Shown: in pieces, positions 32,199 through 40,334 of the stretch
Numbering within the stretch: position 1 is the first letter of the stretch
Layout: every line of letters begins with the position of its first letter
Origin: JAKACA01 sp050010115
GTDB lineage: Bacteria > Actinomycetota > Acidimicrobiia > Acidimicrobiales > Bog-793
Reading direction: 5' to 3'
Assembly (NCBI GenBank): GCA_050010115.1
Contig: JBEKLQ010000018.1
Coordinates: 1-47,540, forward strand
DNA: 47,540 nt
Made by a program: the position numbers and the translations under genes
Notes under the pieces: generated by a model
Told to the model about the DNA's origin: nothing
Seen by the model: only the letters and a program-made list of their open reading frames with translations
Databases searched by the model: none

Positions 32199-32651
32199 AT
32201 GTTGCTCATCGTCACGCACTCGAGATCGGGGCGGACGCAGCAGCTGGCCGCAGCGGTGCACGCGGGCGCAGCCGGAGCCGGGACGGCCACGGAGATCCGG
32301 ATGCTCGACGCCTTCGACGCCGAGCCCGGGGACGTGCTGGCCTCAGCCGGAGTCATCCTCGGCACGCCTGCCCGGTTCGGCTACATGAGCGGAGCGATGA
32401 AGGACTTCCTCGAGCGGGTCTACTACCCCTGTCTCGACCAGACGCGGGGGCGCCCGTGGGCGCTGTTCGTCAAGGGTGACACCGACGTGGCCGGCGCCAC
32501 GTCGAGCGTCGAGCGCATCGTCGCCGGGCTCGGCTGGCGGCGCGTGCTCCCGGTGCTCGAGGTCGTCGGCGACATCGGGCCCGAGCATCTCGAGGCAGCG
32601 GGCGAACTGGGCGGCTCGATGGCGGCCGGGTTGGAGATGGGCATGTGGTGA
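32199..32651 (+). CDS. Flavodoxin-like / NAD(P)H-dependent FMN reductase-type protein
   Basis: The 150-residue protein has a flavodoxin-like N-terminus MLLIVTHSRSGRTQQLAAAV, with the phosphate loop THSRSGRT, and ILGTPARFGYMSGAMKDFLER, the FMN-binding loop typical of WrbA-like and related reductases. It ends with a conserved-looking EMGMW. It is 28 bases after the hydrolase and is probably the last gene of the cluster, but its role there is unknown. It might pass electrons to a flavin enzyme encoded elsewhere. Confidence 0.8.
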   Translation: MLLIVTHSRSGRTQQLAAAVHAGAAGAGTATEIRMLDAFDAEPGDVLASAGVILGTPARFGYMSGAMKDFLERVYYPCLDQTRGRPWALFVKGDTDVAGATSSVERIVAGLGWRRVLPVLEVVGDIGPEHLEAAGELGGSMAAGLEMGMW

Positions 32652-32652
32652 G

Positions 32653-32707
32653 GCAGGCCGGCGGCGGGCCGGCGGCAGGCCGGCGGCAGGCCGGCGGCAG
32701 GCCGGGG
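32653..32707 (+). repeat. Five-copy 11-base tandem repeat
   Basis: GCAGGCCGGCG repeats at 32653, 32664 (one base different), 32675, 32686 and 32697 (last copy one base different). It starts one base after the stop of the flavodoxin-like gene. Confidence 0.9.
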
Positions 32708-32722
32708 CTTGCTGCCTGCATT

Positions 32723-32775
32723 CTGGGTGCACAGGGCGTCGTAAACGAGCCGTTTACAGCGCCCTGTGCACCCAG
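32723..32775. repeat. Long intergenic palindrome (25-bp arms, 3-base loop)
   Basis: Arms 32723-32747 and 32751-32775 match at 23 of 25 positions (outer CTGGGTGCACAGGGCG, inner GTAAACG). There is no T-tract after it. It may terminate the upstream operon, or be a REP-like element. Confidence 0.8.
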
Positions 32776-32842
32776 TGAGGTACGAAGCGCCCGCCCGCGG
32801 CCTCGGAACGCCGCCGCCCGGACCCTGACACCACCACACCCG

Positions 32843-32848
32843 TAGACT
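32843..32848 (+). promoter_or_regulatory. Predicted -10 element for a leaderless transcript
   Basis: TAGACT ends seven bases before GTG 32856; no Shine-Dalgarno is present. Confidence 0.5.
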
Positions 32849-32855
32849 CCCGCCC

Positions 32856-33497
32856 GTGGGGTCGGACACCGAAGGCAAAGAGACGCCGACCGCGACCGCC
32901 GGCGACGAGGGCCTCGACCGGATCTGGACGGTCCCGAACCTGCTCTCGGTGGGCCGGCTCGCTCTGCTCGGCGTGTTCCTCTGGCTGCTGTTCGGCAGGC
33001 ACGAGCGAGTTCGGGCGGACGTCGTGCTGGCGGTGGCCGGCGCGACCGATTTTCTCGACGGCTTCGTAGCCCGGCGCCTTCACCAGGTCACGACACTCGG
33101 CAAGGTGCTCGACCCGACCGCCGACCGGATCGTCCTCGGCGTGGGCGTGATCGCCATTGCCGCATACGGCGCCGTTCCATGGTGGCTTGCAGGTGTCGTC
33201 TTGGGTCGCGAGATCCTCGTGTCGGCGGCCGTGCTCGTGCTCGCCGCTCTGGGTACCAAGAGGATTGACGTCTTATGGGTCGGCAAGGCCGGTACGTTCG
33301 GTCTCATGGGATGCTTCCCGTTGTTCTTGTTGAGCGACACGAACGAGAGCTGGGGCCGAGCGCTGCACGATGTCACCTGGGTCCTCGTAGCGCCGGCGCT
33401 GGCGCTGAGCTTTGCTGCCGCAGTCGCTTACGTCCCGATTGCCCGCCGGGCGCTCGCCGACCGCCGTGTCCCGCCGGCCGGGGCCGTCACGTCATGA
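32856..33497 (+). CDS. pgsA: CDP-alcohol phosphatidyltransferase
   Basis: The 213-residue membrane enzyme carries the diagnostic CDP-alcohol motif as DGFVARRLHQVTTLGKVLDP followed by TADR, with all Asp metal ligands (DG..AR...G...D...D). Several hydrophobic segments follow, and a 25-residue polar N-terminus precedes TVPNLLSVGRLALLG, the usual first helix of PgsA-like proteins. It joins an alcohol such as glycerol-3-phosphate or inositol phosphate to CDP-diacylglycerol. Its place before the gcvH-FHA-MerR genes matches pgsA2 in mycobacteria. Start GTG 32856 is leaderless-like. The exact alcohol is uncertain. Confidence 0.88.
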   Translation: MGSDTEGKETPTATAGDEGLDRIWTVPNLLSVGRLALLGVFLWLLFGRHERVRADVVLAVAGATDFLDGFVARRLHQVTTLGKVLDPTADRIVLGVGVIAIAAYGAVPWWLAGVVLGREILVSAAVLVLAALGTKRIDVLWVGKAGTFGLMGCFPLFLLSDTNESWGRALHDVTWVLVAPALALSFAAAVAYVPIARRALADRRVPPAGAVTS

Positions 33498-33513
33498 GGA
33501 AGGTCTCGCGCGG

Positions 33514-36009
33514 ATGAAGGCCGTCATCATGGCCGGAGGCGAGGGTACGAGGCTCCGGCCGCTCACCGCCAACCAGCCCAAACCGATGCTCCCGATGGCG
33601 AATCGCCCCATGGCCGAGCATGTGGTCAACCTGCTGCGCCGGCACGGGTTCGAGGACATCGTCGTCACCGTGGCGTTCCTGGCCAACCACGTGCGCACGT
33701 ACTTCGGTGACGGCTCGGAGTTCGGCGTTCGCATGGTCTACGCCACCGAGGAGACCCCGCTCGGCACCGCCGGCTCCGTGCTCAACGCACGCGAGGAGCT
33801 CGACGAACGCTTCCTCGTGATCTCGGGGGATGTGCTCACTGACATCGACCTCTCGGAGCTGGTCGCCTTTCACGAGAAGCGAGCCTCGACGGTCACCCTG
33901 GCGCTGAAGGCCATGGAGAACCCCCTCGAGTTCGGCATCGTGATCACCGGCGCGGATGGGCGCATCCAGCGTTTCCTCGAGAAGCCAGGCTGGGGCGACG
34001 TCTTCTCCGACACCATCAACACGGGCATCTACGTGCTCGAGCCCGAAGTCTTCGACTGGATCCCCGCAGGCCGCCAGGTCGACTTCTCCGGAGAGGTGTT
34101 CCCTGCGATGCTGGCGGCGGGGTGGCCTCTGTACGGGTTCGTTGCCGGCGGCTACTGGGAGGACGTCGGCACCCATGACGCCTACCTGAACGCTCACGCC
34201 GACATCCTCGACGGCAAGGTCGACGTGGACGTGCCGGGCTTCCCGCTCCGTCCGGGCGTGTGGATCGGCGAGGGTGCCGAGATCCACCCGAGCGCCGTCG
34301 TCGACGGTCCCGCCGTGATCGGCGACAACTGCAGCGTGGGTCCGGGGTGCCTCATCCGGGATCACACCGTGCTCGGGGCGAACGTCCGGGTGGGCGAGAA
34401 CTCGCTCGTCGAGCGCACGGTGGTCCACGACAACACATACTTAGCGCCCGGCGTGACCGCGCGAGGCGCAGTGATCTCGCGTTCGTGCGATGTGCGCCAA
34501 GGCAGCCACCTCGAAGAAGGTGTCATTGTCGGTGACGCCTGCCGCATCGGCCGCGGGGCGGTGCTGCGGGCAGGCGTGAAGGTTTACCCGAACAAGACGA
34601 TCGAGCCTGGAGCGGTGGTGAGCTCGTCGATCGTCTGGGAGTCCAAGGGATCGCAGGGGCTCTTCGGCCGCAACGGCGTCTCGGGGCTCGCCAACGTGGA
34701 CCTCTCGCCGGAGCTCGCCATGCGCGTGGCGATGGCCTACGGGACGGTGCTCCACAAGGGGTCCATCGTCACGACGTCGCGGGACTCGAGCCGGGCGGCT
34801 CGAGTCCTCAAACGTGCCGTCATGGTCGGCCTGACTGCTGCCGGCTGCAACGTCGAGGACCTCGAAGCCGCCACGGTGCCGGTCACGCGCTTCCAGATCC
34901 GCTCGAGCGGTTCCAGCGGCGGTGTGACGGTCCGGCTCGTGGCGGGGGACTCGCAGTCGGTGAGTTTGAGGTTTCTCGATTCTGACGGCGTGGATCTCGA
35001 CGAGGCCACCGAGCGCAAGATCGAGCGGCTGCACGACCGGGAGGAGTCGCGGCGCGTGCTCGCGCCCGAGATCGGCGACATCGACTTCCCCGCCCGCACG
35101 CTCGAGGCGTACACGCTCGATCTCACTGGCTCGGTCGATCTCGAGGCGATCCGGTCGGCCCGGTTCAAGCTCGTGCTCGACTACGCCTTCGGGACGACGG
35201 GCTTCGTGATGCCGAATGTGCTCGCCAAGCTCGGGGCTGACGTGCTCGTGATCAACCCGCATGTGTCGACCCCGGGCGTGCTCAGCTTCGAGCGGTCGGT
35301 GCACGCCGCCCGCCTGGGGGAGCTCGTGCGGGCGTCGGGTGCCCATCTCGGCGCTCTGTTCGAGCCGGATGGCGAGCAGTTGACCCTCATCGACGACACG
35401 GGTCGCTTGCTTTCCGACGAAGAAGCGCTGTGCGTCATGGTCCGCTTGGTCCTCGCGGACAGTCCTGGTGGTTCCATCGTCGTGCCCGTCAATGCTCCGC
35501 GCGTGGTCGAGGTGCTGGCAGAGCAAGCCTCGAGCAAGGTCATCTGGACCAAGCTCGGCCCGGCGGACGTCATGGACGCGGCGGCCCGGCCCGGAGTCGT
35601 GTTCGGCGGCAACACCGAGGGTGGTTTCATCTTCCCCGACTTCCTTCCGGCGTTCGATGCAGTGGGCAGTTTCGTCAACCTGCTGGCGCTGCTGGCCCGC
35701 AGCGGTGCTCGTCTCTCGGACGTGGTGGGCGGGCTCGAGATGCCTTGTCTGGCCAGTTTCGAAGTACCGACCCCGTTCGAGCACAAGGGCCTCGTGATGC
35801 GGGTCCTTCTCGAGCGGCTTCCGCCTGACCGGATACTCGTCGATGGTGTGAAGATCAGTGACAGGTCCGGCTGGACCCTCGTCGTGCCCGACCCGGAGGC
35901 GCCGATCACAACGGTGTACGCCGAGGCCGACTCGATCGAGCAGGCGAGAGTGCGAGCTGAGGAGATGGCGACCGAGATCGCTGGAATCATCGCCGCGGCT
36001 GCGAGCTGA
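33514..36009 (+). CDS. Sugar-phosphate nucleotidyltransferase fused to a degenerate phosphomannomutase-like domain
   Basis: The 831-residue protein starts at ATG 33514. Residues 1-235 are a nucleotidyltransferase (MKAVIMAGGEGTRLRPLT, with GDVLTDIDL as the metal site and INTGIYVLEPEVFDWIP). Residues of about 245-385 are left-handed beta-helix hexapeptide repeats (IGEGAEIHPSAVV...). Residues 400-830 follow the fold order of phosphohexomutases, with VTTSRDSSRAARVLKRAVM, GGNTEGGFIFPDF and a C-terminal domain. The active-site TASHNP serine loop is missing and the DGDADR metal loop reads EPDGEQLTL, so mutase activity is unlikely. Proteins of this length are annotated as mannose-1-phosphate guanylyltransferase; GDP-mannose synthesis is likely but not proven. 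Confidence 0.85.
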   Translation: MKAVIMAGGEGTRLRPLTANQPKPMLPMANRPMAEHVVNLLRRHGFEDIVVTVAFLANHVRTYFGDGSEFGVRMVYATEETPLGTAGSVLNAREELDERFLVISGDVLTDIDLSELVAFHEKRASTVTLALKAMENPLEFGIVITGADGRIQRFLEKPGWGDVFSDTINTGIYVLEPEVFDWIPAGRQVDFSGEVFPAMLAAGWPLYGFVAGGYWEDVGTHDAYLNAHADILDGKVDVDVPGFPLRPGVWIGEGAEIHPSAVVDGPAVIGDNCSVGPGCLIRDHTVLGANVRVGENSLVERTVVHDNTYLAPGVTARGAVISRSCDVRQGSHLEEGVIVGDACRIGRGAVLRAGVKVYPNKTIEPGAVVSSSIVWESKGSQGLFGRNGVSGLANVDLSPELAMRVAMAYGTVLHKGSIVTTSRDSSRAARVLKRAVMVGLTAAGCNVEDLEAATVPVTRFQIRSSGSSGGVTVRLVAGDSQSVSLRFLDSDGVDLDEATERKIERLHDREESRRVLAPEIGDIDFPARTLEAYTLDLTGSVDLEAIRSARFKLVLDYAFGTTGFVMPNVLAKLGADVLVINPHVSTPGVLSFERSVHAARLGELVRASGAHLGALFEPDGEQLTLIDDTGRLLSDEEALCVMVRLVLADSPGGSIVVPVNAPRVVEVLAEQASSKVIWTKLGPADVMDAAARPGVVFGGNTEGGFIFPDFLPAFDAVGSFVNLLALLARSGARLSDVVGGLEMPCLASFEVPTPFEHKGLVMRVLLERLPPDRILVDGVKISDRSGWTLVVPDPEAPITTVYAEADSIEQARVRAEEMATEIAGIIAAAAS

Positions 36010-36078
36010 CTACGATCCGCAATGGCCCCGCGCACCGCGGTCAGTCCACGGCATGGGGCAGCGAGCCTAAGGAGCCAG

Positions 36079-36459
36079 ATGAACGTCCCCGATGATCTGC
36101 GGTACACGAGCGACCACGAATGGGCGCGTCCGACGGACAATCAGGTGCGGGTCGGCTTGACCGATTTCGCTCAGGATGCCCTCGGCGACGTCGTTTTCGT
36201 GGAGCTGCCTGCCATTGGAGCCTCCGTGACGAAAGGCGGTCCCCTCGGAGAAGTCGAATCGACGAAATCCGTGTCGCAGATCTACGCCCCGGTGTCGGGC
36301 ACGGTGGTCGAGGTGAACGAGGTCCTCCGCCGGTCACCCGAGAGCGTCAATGCCGACCCCTATGGGGATGGGTGGCTCTGCGTGATCGAGACAACCGACG
36401 GTACCGAGCTGGACGAGCTGTTGGCTCCAGAGGCGTACCGCCACGCCACGGAGGCCTGA
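36079..36459 (+). CDS. gcvH: Glycine cleavage system H protein
   Basis: The 126-residue protein has the H-protein lipoyl domain: LRYTSDHEWARPTDNQVRVG, LGDVVFVELPAIG, and GEVESTKSVSQIYAPVSG with lipoylated Lys63. PYGDGWLCVIE completes the fold. The ATG at 36079 has AAGGAG five bases upstream. An in-frame ATG at 36022, just after a TACGAT hexamer, would add 19 residues and is less likely, although the transcript may begin there. H protein carries the aminomethyl group between P and T proteins, which are encoded 4.7 kb further on. Confidence 0.95.
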   Translation: MNVPDDLRYTSDHEWARPTDNQVRVGLTDFAQDALGDVVFVELPAIGASVTKGGPLGEVESTKSVSQIYAPVSGTVVEVNEVLRRSPESVNADPYGDGWLCVIETTDGTELDELLAPEAYRHATEA

Positions 36460-36615
36460 TCCGGGGGGGCAGCAGGTCTCAACGTCATTCACAGCTCTCG
36501 CCTCTTGCATGCTGCCCGGCCAGGCGGATTGCAACCCTCGACCTCGCCGACCAGGCCCGCCGTTCACCGCCCGAGAAACCGCCAACTTGGAGATGCACAT
36601 CGTCGATCACGGCAC

Positions 36616-36621
36616 TAGCTT
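36616..36621 (+). promoter_or_regulatory. Predicted -10 element for a leaderless transcript
   Basis: TAGCTT ends seven bases before GTG 36629. The 170-base gap between gcvH and this gene has no other clear element. Confidence 0.5.
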
Positions 36622-36628
36622 GGGCAGC

Positions 36629-37099
36629 GTGTTCTGCAACAACTGTGGCCATCGGAACCCGGCCGACGCCAACTTCTGCTCATCGTGCGGAAGCCCGCTG
36701 GCTCCAGGACCTGACACGACTGTCTCGTTCATCCCTCAAGAGCCCTCCGGAGATCTCGGGGAGGAGGAGGTCAACGTCGGTGTTTCCGAGCTCGCTGACG
36801 GCACCGGCGTACTCGTCGTGAAGCGAGGGCCTGATGTAGGCACGAAATACGTCCTCGAGGGTGACGTGACACATGTGGGGCGCCATCCTGAGAGCGAGAT
36901 CTTCCTTGACGACATCACGGTGTCGCGGCGGCACGCCGAATTCCTCCGCGAAGGCCCCTCGTATCTCGTGAAGGACGTCGGCTCGCTCAACGGCACCTAC
37001 GTCAACCGCGAGCGGATCGAGGAGATCACGCTCTCGAGCGGCGACGAGGTGCAAATAGGCAAGTTCAAGCTGTTGTTCCTGTCGACCGGCGCGAGCTGA
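36629..37099 (+). CDS. garA: Zinc-ribbon FHA protein (GarA/OdhI-like)
   Basis: The 156-residue protein from GTG 36629 begins with a zinc ribbon, FCNNCGHRNPADANFCSSCG, followed by a short PDTTVSF segment and an FHA domain of about residues 55-150. The FHA motifs are VGRHPESEIFLDD, SRRHAEF and VKDVGSLNGTYVN. In mycobacterial GarA, a conserved TT motif before the FHA domain is phosphorylated by Ser/Thr kinases and then binds the FHA domain, controlling 2-oxoglutarate enzymes. The TT here could be the equivalent site. The zinc ribbon in the same place as in GarA orthologues and the gene order (gcvH-FHA-MerR) support the assignment. Confidence 0.85.
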   Translation: MFCNNCGHRNPADANFCSSCGSPLAPGPDTTVSFIPQEPSGDLGEEEVNVGVSELADGTGVLVVKRGPDVGTKYVLEGDVTHVGRHPESEIFLDDITVSRRHAEFLREGPSYLVKDVGSLNGTYVNRERIEEITLSSGDEVQIGKFKLLFLSTGAS

Positions 37100-37107
37100 G
37101 ATTCGTC

Positions 37108-38613
37108 GTGGGCGATCGGTCGTACCTGTCAATTGGCGATGTCCTCGCGCTGTTGCGGGAGGAGTTTCCCGATATCACGATCTCGAAGATCCGCTTCCTC
37201 GAGAGCCGGGGGCTGCTCGTCCCGGAGCGGACGCCCTCGGGCTACCGCAAGTTCTACGACCACGATGTAGACCGTCTTCGCTGGATACTGCGGCAGCAGC
37301 GCGAGCACTTCCTGCCGCTCAAGGTCATCAAGGGCCGCCTCGAAGGCCAGGTCCCGTCTTCCGAACCCGCCGCGCTGTTCGAGGTTCAAGAGGTCGAAGC
37401 AAGGCACGCCGGAGCGTCGGCCCCGCCGCAATCGGTGTCCGACGGCGTGCTCGAGCCGGCCTTGGCCGTTAACGGGTCCCATGCCGTCCTCGAGGCGGCG
37501 GCGGCTCAACCGTCGGCCGCCGTGATGGCACGGCCGGGCCACTCGGCCTCGACTGTGCAGGCTCCGGCGGCCGGTCTCATCCCACCACGGCCGCAAGTAC
37601 CTACTTCGACCCATACTCCGGTCGGCTCCACGCCGCCGGGTGCTGGGCCGGCGATCCCAGCCTCGGCGGGCCCGGTTGCGGCAAGTGCGGGGGCGTCCAC
37701 GTCCGGGCCGGCGAGCTCGCCACCGGCAAGCTCGGGGACAGCGAGCCCAGGGGCGTTGGCGGGCAAGGCCGAGGCCCACAGCCGGCCGTCAGCCGGAGCA
37801 TCGGTCCCTGGTATCAGCGGGGCCGCAGCGCCGACCGGAGCCCATGAGGACGCCGCGCCGGGCCCGGCGCGGGCGAGTCATCGCCCGCACAGCGCGGCCC
37901 CGACGCACGCCGAGGCCGCTCGGGCGGCCGCAGTGGGCGGCGTTCCGGCCTCCCCGGCGCCTGGGCCACCGCCGGGCGCTCCGGGTCAGGCGGCCTCCTC
38001 GGCTCACGGCTCGGCACCTGGTGCCTCTGGCGACTCCGGTGCCGGTCACGCCGGCCACGGGCCGACCGCCCCACCTGCGGGCCCCGGCGCCCCGACGACC
38101 CGTGCCTCGGCAGGTCACGCGGCCGCCGGCAGTTCCGCCCCCTCGAGCGTAAGCCGCGACCGAGGCGACGGGCCATCGGATCCAGCGGCTTCGATGGCGG
38201 GTGGCAGGCCCCCGGAGGCCGCTTCGCTCTCGGGCGCCAGCCTTACGGCGGCCGAGCTCGCGCAGGCGAGCGGGCTCGATGCCGATCAGGTAGCCGAGCT
38301 TGAGTCGTACGGCCTCATCGAGTCCCGAGCGGTCGCCGGTGTGAGCTGCTATGACGAGAATGCGCTCGTCGTGGCGGGGTTGGCGGCGAGCTTTGCCCGC
38401 TTCGGCGTGGAGGCACGGCATCTGAAGCTCTTCAAGCACGCCGCTGAGCGCCAGGCGAGCCTGTACTCCCAGGTCGTGATGCCGCTCCTGCGCCAGCGCA
38501 ACCCTGACGCCCGCCGGCGGGCTCACGACGACCTCACGCGCCTGACCGAGCTCGGCTCGTCGATGCAGGCGTGTTTCGCCAAGGCAGTGCTGCGAAATCT
38601 GACGCGGGGATGA
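37108..38613 (+). CDS. MerR-family regulator (FtsR/Rv1828-like) with a long low-complexity linker
   Basis: The 501-residue protein from GTG 37108 has an N-terminal MerR helix-turn-helix (YLSIGDVLALLREEFPDI, ISKIRFLESRGLLVPERT, SGYRKFYDHDVDRLRWIL). A region of about residues 100-375 is almost entirely Ala, Pro, Gly, Ser and His. The C-terminal 125 residues carry a second helix-turn-helix-like unit (LTAAELAQASGLDADQVAEL) and a helical region. Rv1828/FtsR relatives are about 250 residues and bind promoters of division and other genes; the two conserved ends match, so the centre is an expansion. It follows the FHA gene by eight bases. Its stop overlaps the next ATG. Confidence 0.85.
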   Translation: MGDRSYLSIGDVLALLREEFPDITISKIRFLESRGLLVPERTPSGYRKFYDHDVDRLRWILRQQREHFLPLKVIKGRLEGQVPSSEPAALFEVQEVEARHAGASAPPQSVSDGVLEPALAVNGSHAVLEAAAAQPSAAVMARPGHSASTVQAPAAGLIPPRPQVPTSTHTPVGSTPPGAGPAIPASAGPVAASAGASTSGPASSPPASSGTASPGALAGKAEAHSRPSAGASVPGISGAAAPTGAHEDAAPGPARASHRPHSAAPTHAEAARAAAVGGVPASPAPGPPPGAPGQAASSAHGSAPGASGDSGAGHAGHGPTAPPAGPGAPTTRASAGHAAAGSSAPSSVSRDRGDGPSDPAASMAGGRPPEAASLSGASLTAAELAQASGLDADQVAELESYGLIESRAVAGVSCYDENALVVAGLAASFARFGVEARHLKLFKHAAERQASLYSQVVMPLLRQRNPDARRRAHDDLTRLTELGSSMQACFAKAVLRNLTRG

Positions 38614-39200
38614 CCGAGCCCGGCTTCGCCGGGAAGATCCTCCTCGACGCCGATCAGCTCGGCGAGATAGTTCGGCGCATCGGCCGTTCCATCTCAGAGG
38701 ACCACCCAGACGGGGTCGCGCTCGTGGGGATCCTCAAGGGGAGCGTGTGCCTCGTCGCAGATCTGGCCAGGGAGATCTCCGTGCCGTGCGCGGTCGATTT
38801 CCTCGCTCTGTCGGCATACGGCGCCGGTGGGACCAGGATCCGCCTGTCGAAGGATCTCGACGCGGACGTCGCCGGGCGAGCGGTCGTGATCGTCGTCGAC
38901 ATCGTCGACAGCGGCCTGACCGTGAGCTATGTGCGGCGCCTGCTCAATGAGCGGGGCGCCCGGTCGACTGACGTGTGCGCGTTGCTCGATCGCGTGCGTC
39001 GCCGACTGTTGCCGGTCGACCTGCGGTACGTGGGCATCGGTATCGGCGACGAGTACGTCGTCGGTTACGGGATCGACTTCGAAGAGCGCTACCGCAACCT
39101 GCCGTTCATCGTGACGACGGATCCCGAGTCGCTGCAGGCACACCCCTCCGGTCCAGATCTCTTGAGGATCGCGGGTGTGCGCGGCACGCCGGGCCAGTAA
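38610..39200 (+). CDS. hpt: Hypoxanthine phosphoribosyltransferase-like protein
   Basis: The 196-residue protein has HPRT features: GVALVGILKGSVCLVADLAR, VDFLALSAYGAGG, the PRPP loop VVIVVDIVDSGLTVSYV, and DEYVVGYGIDFEERYRNLPF near the C-terminus, which binds the base. Such enzymes salvage hypoxanthine and guanine with PRPP. The acidic pair before the loop reads VD rather than the usual ED, a mild change. ATG 38610 overlaps the stop of the MerR gene by four bases, so it is cotranscribed. An HPRT gene does not occupy this place in the mycobacterial order. Confidence 0.88.
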   Translation: MTEPGFAGKILLDADQLGEIVRRIGRSISEDHPDGVALVGILKGSVCLVADLAREISVPCAVDFLALSAYGAGGTRIRLSKDLDADVAGRAVVIVVDIVDSGLTVSYVRRLLNERGARSTDVCALLDRVRRRLLPVDLRYVGIGIGDEYVVGYGIDFEERYRNLPFIVTTDPESLQAHPSGPDLLRIAGVRGTPGQ

Positions 39201-39203
39201 CGT
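39198..39203 (+). promoter_or_regulatory. Predicted -10 element for a leaderless transcript
   Basis: TAACGT lies eight bases before ATG 39212 and overlaps the TAA stop of the HPRT-like gene. No Shine-Dalgarno is present. Confidence 0.4.
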
Positions 39204-39211
39204 TTTGTCGC

Positions 39212-39715
39212 ATGGTGGAAGTTCGGCTCTCTCGGGTCCGAGTCGATCTCCAGTCGAGCACGCCGGTGGTCCTTCTCGAGGAGACGGAGGGCTCACACCG
39301 CTCGCTGCCGATCTTCATCGGCCCACCTGAAGCGGCCGCGATCGCACTTGCGCTGCAGGGCGTCGAGCTGCCGCGGCCGATGACCCATGACCTGATGAAC
39401 CTGATACTCGACGCGCTCGGGGCTCGCCTGACGCGGGTGGTGGTCACCGAGTTGCGCGACTCCACGTTCTATGCCGAGCTGCAGCTGCGAGCCGGCGACC
39501 GCAACCTCACTGTGTCCTGCCGACCGTCCGACGGCATCGCGCTCGCCGCCCGGACCCATTCGCCTCTGTACGTAGCCGACGAGCTGATGGACGCCGAAGG
39601 CCTCGTCGTCGAGCCCGACGTGGAGGACGTGGCGGAGGCAGGAACCCCGGAGGAGCTCGTCGGCGAATTCCGCGAGTTCCTCGACACGATCAGGCCGGAG
39701 GACTTCAGCACCTGA
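39212..39715 (+). CDS. Bifunctional nuclease family protein (DUF151, Rv1829-like)
   Basis: The 167-residue protein matches the BFN/DUF151 family: MVEVRLSRVRVDLQSSTPVV, then SLPIFIGPPEAAAIALALQG, then RPMTHDLMNLILDALGARLT, then GDRNLTVSCRPSDGIALAAR. Members are annotated as bifunctional nucleases, from plant work, but in actinobacteria the activity is untested. Rv1829 has the same neighbour MerR genes. ATG 39212 was chosen because translation of the upstream overlap has no family features. Confidence 0.88.
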   Translation: MVEVRLSRVRVDLQSSTPVVLLEETEGSHRSLPIFIGPPEAAAIALALQGVELPRPMTHDLMNLILDALGARLTRVVVTELRDSTFYAELQLRAGDRNLTVSCRPSDGIALAARTHSPLYVADELMDAEGLVVEPDVEDVAEAGTPEELVGEFREFLDTIRPEDFST

Positions 39716-39735
39716 AGCTCAACCTCAATCGGTGG

Positions 39736-39764
39736 TTGACGTGAGGCCCGGCGCCTCCTAGCGT
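39736..39764 (+). promoter_or_regulatory. Sigma-70-type promoter before the second MerR gene
   Basis: TTGACG at 39736-39741, a 17-base spacer and TAGCGT at 39759-39764 form a good promoter. The next start codon is at 39843, so the leader is about 70 bases. Confidence 0.6.
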
Positions 39765-39842
39765 GGGTGACGGTCGTGTAGTTACGTAGCTGTCGTCCGT
39801 GCCGCTCTTGGCCGGCGAGAGCGTCCAGGACAGGGGCGGCTG

Positions 39843-40334
39843 ATGCCACCAGATGGATTCCGCGGTACTCAGGTCTGCAAGATCGTGGGTATCACGTACC
39901 GCCAGTTGGATCACTGGGACCGCACCGGCCTCAAGTCGCCGTCGCTCCAGCAAGCACAGGGCAGCGGCACCCAGCGGCTCTACTCGTACCAGGACGTCGT
40001 CGAGCTCCGCATCATCAAGCAGCTCCTCGATGCCGGCGTGCGGCTGCAACGGGCACGCAAGGCCATCGAATTCCTCCGGGGTACGGGAGAGGACCTGGCC
40101 AGTGCCAGCCTCGTGCTCGGGGCGAACGACTCCGTGCTCGTGCGCGACGGGGAGGAGTTGCTCGACCTGCTTCGAGGTGGGCAGGGTGTCTTCAACGTCG
40201 TGCCTCTTGCAGGCGTCGTCGGCGAGGTCGATGCCGCCATCGTGGAGTTCGCAGGCGAGGCGGCTCCACAGGCCTCGACGTCCCCACACAGCGATGTGCC
40301 CGCGCCGGCCGCCCGGCCGGCGCACCCCGCCTAG
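39843..40334 (+). CDS. MerR-family regulator (Rv1830-like)
   Basis: The 163-residue protein has a MerR helix-turn-helix, FRGTQVCKIVGITYRQLDHW, with RLYSYQDVVELRIIKQLLDAG and a helix that would form a coiled coil (VRLQRARKAIEFLRG). The C-terminal half shows DSVLVRDGEELLDLLRGGQG, found in Rv1830-type regulators. No Cys metal site is seen, so it does not look like a metal sensor. Its own promoter is likely just upstream. Rv1828 and Rv1830 also flank a BFN gene in mycobacteria. Confidence 0.85.
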   Translation: MPPDGFRGTQVCKIVGITYRQLDHWDRTGLKSPSLQQAQGSGTQRLYSYQDVVELRIIKQLLDAGVRLQRARKAIEFLRGTGEDLASASLVLGANDSVLVRDGEELLDLLRGGQGVFNVVPLAGVVGEVDAAIVEFAGEAAPQASTSPHSDVPAPAARPAHPA

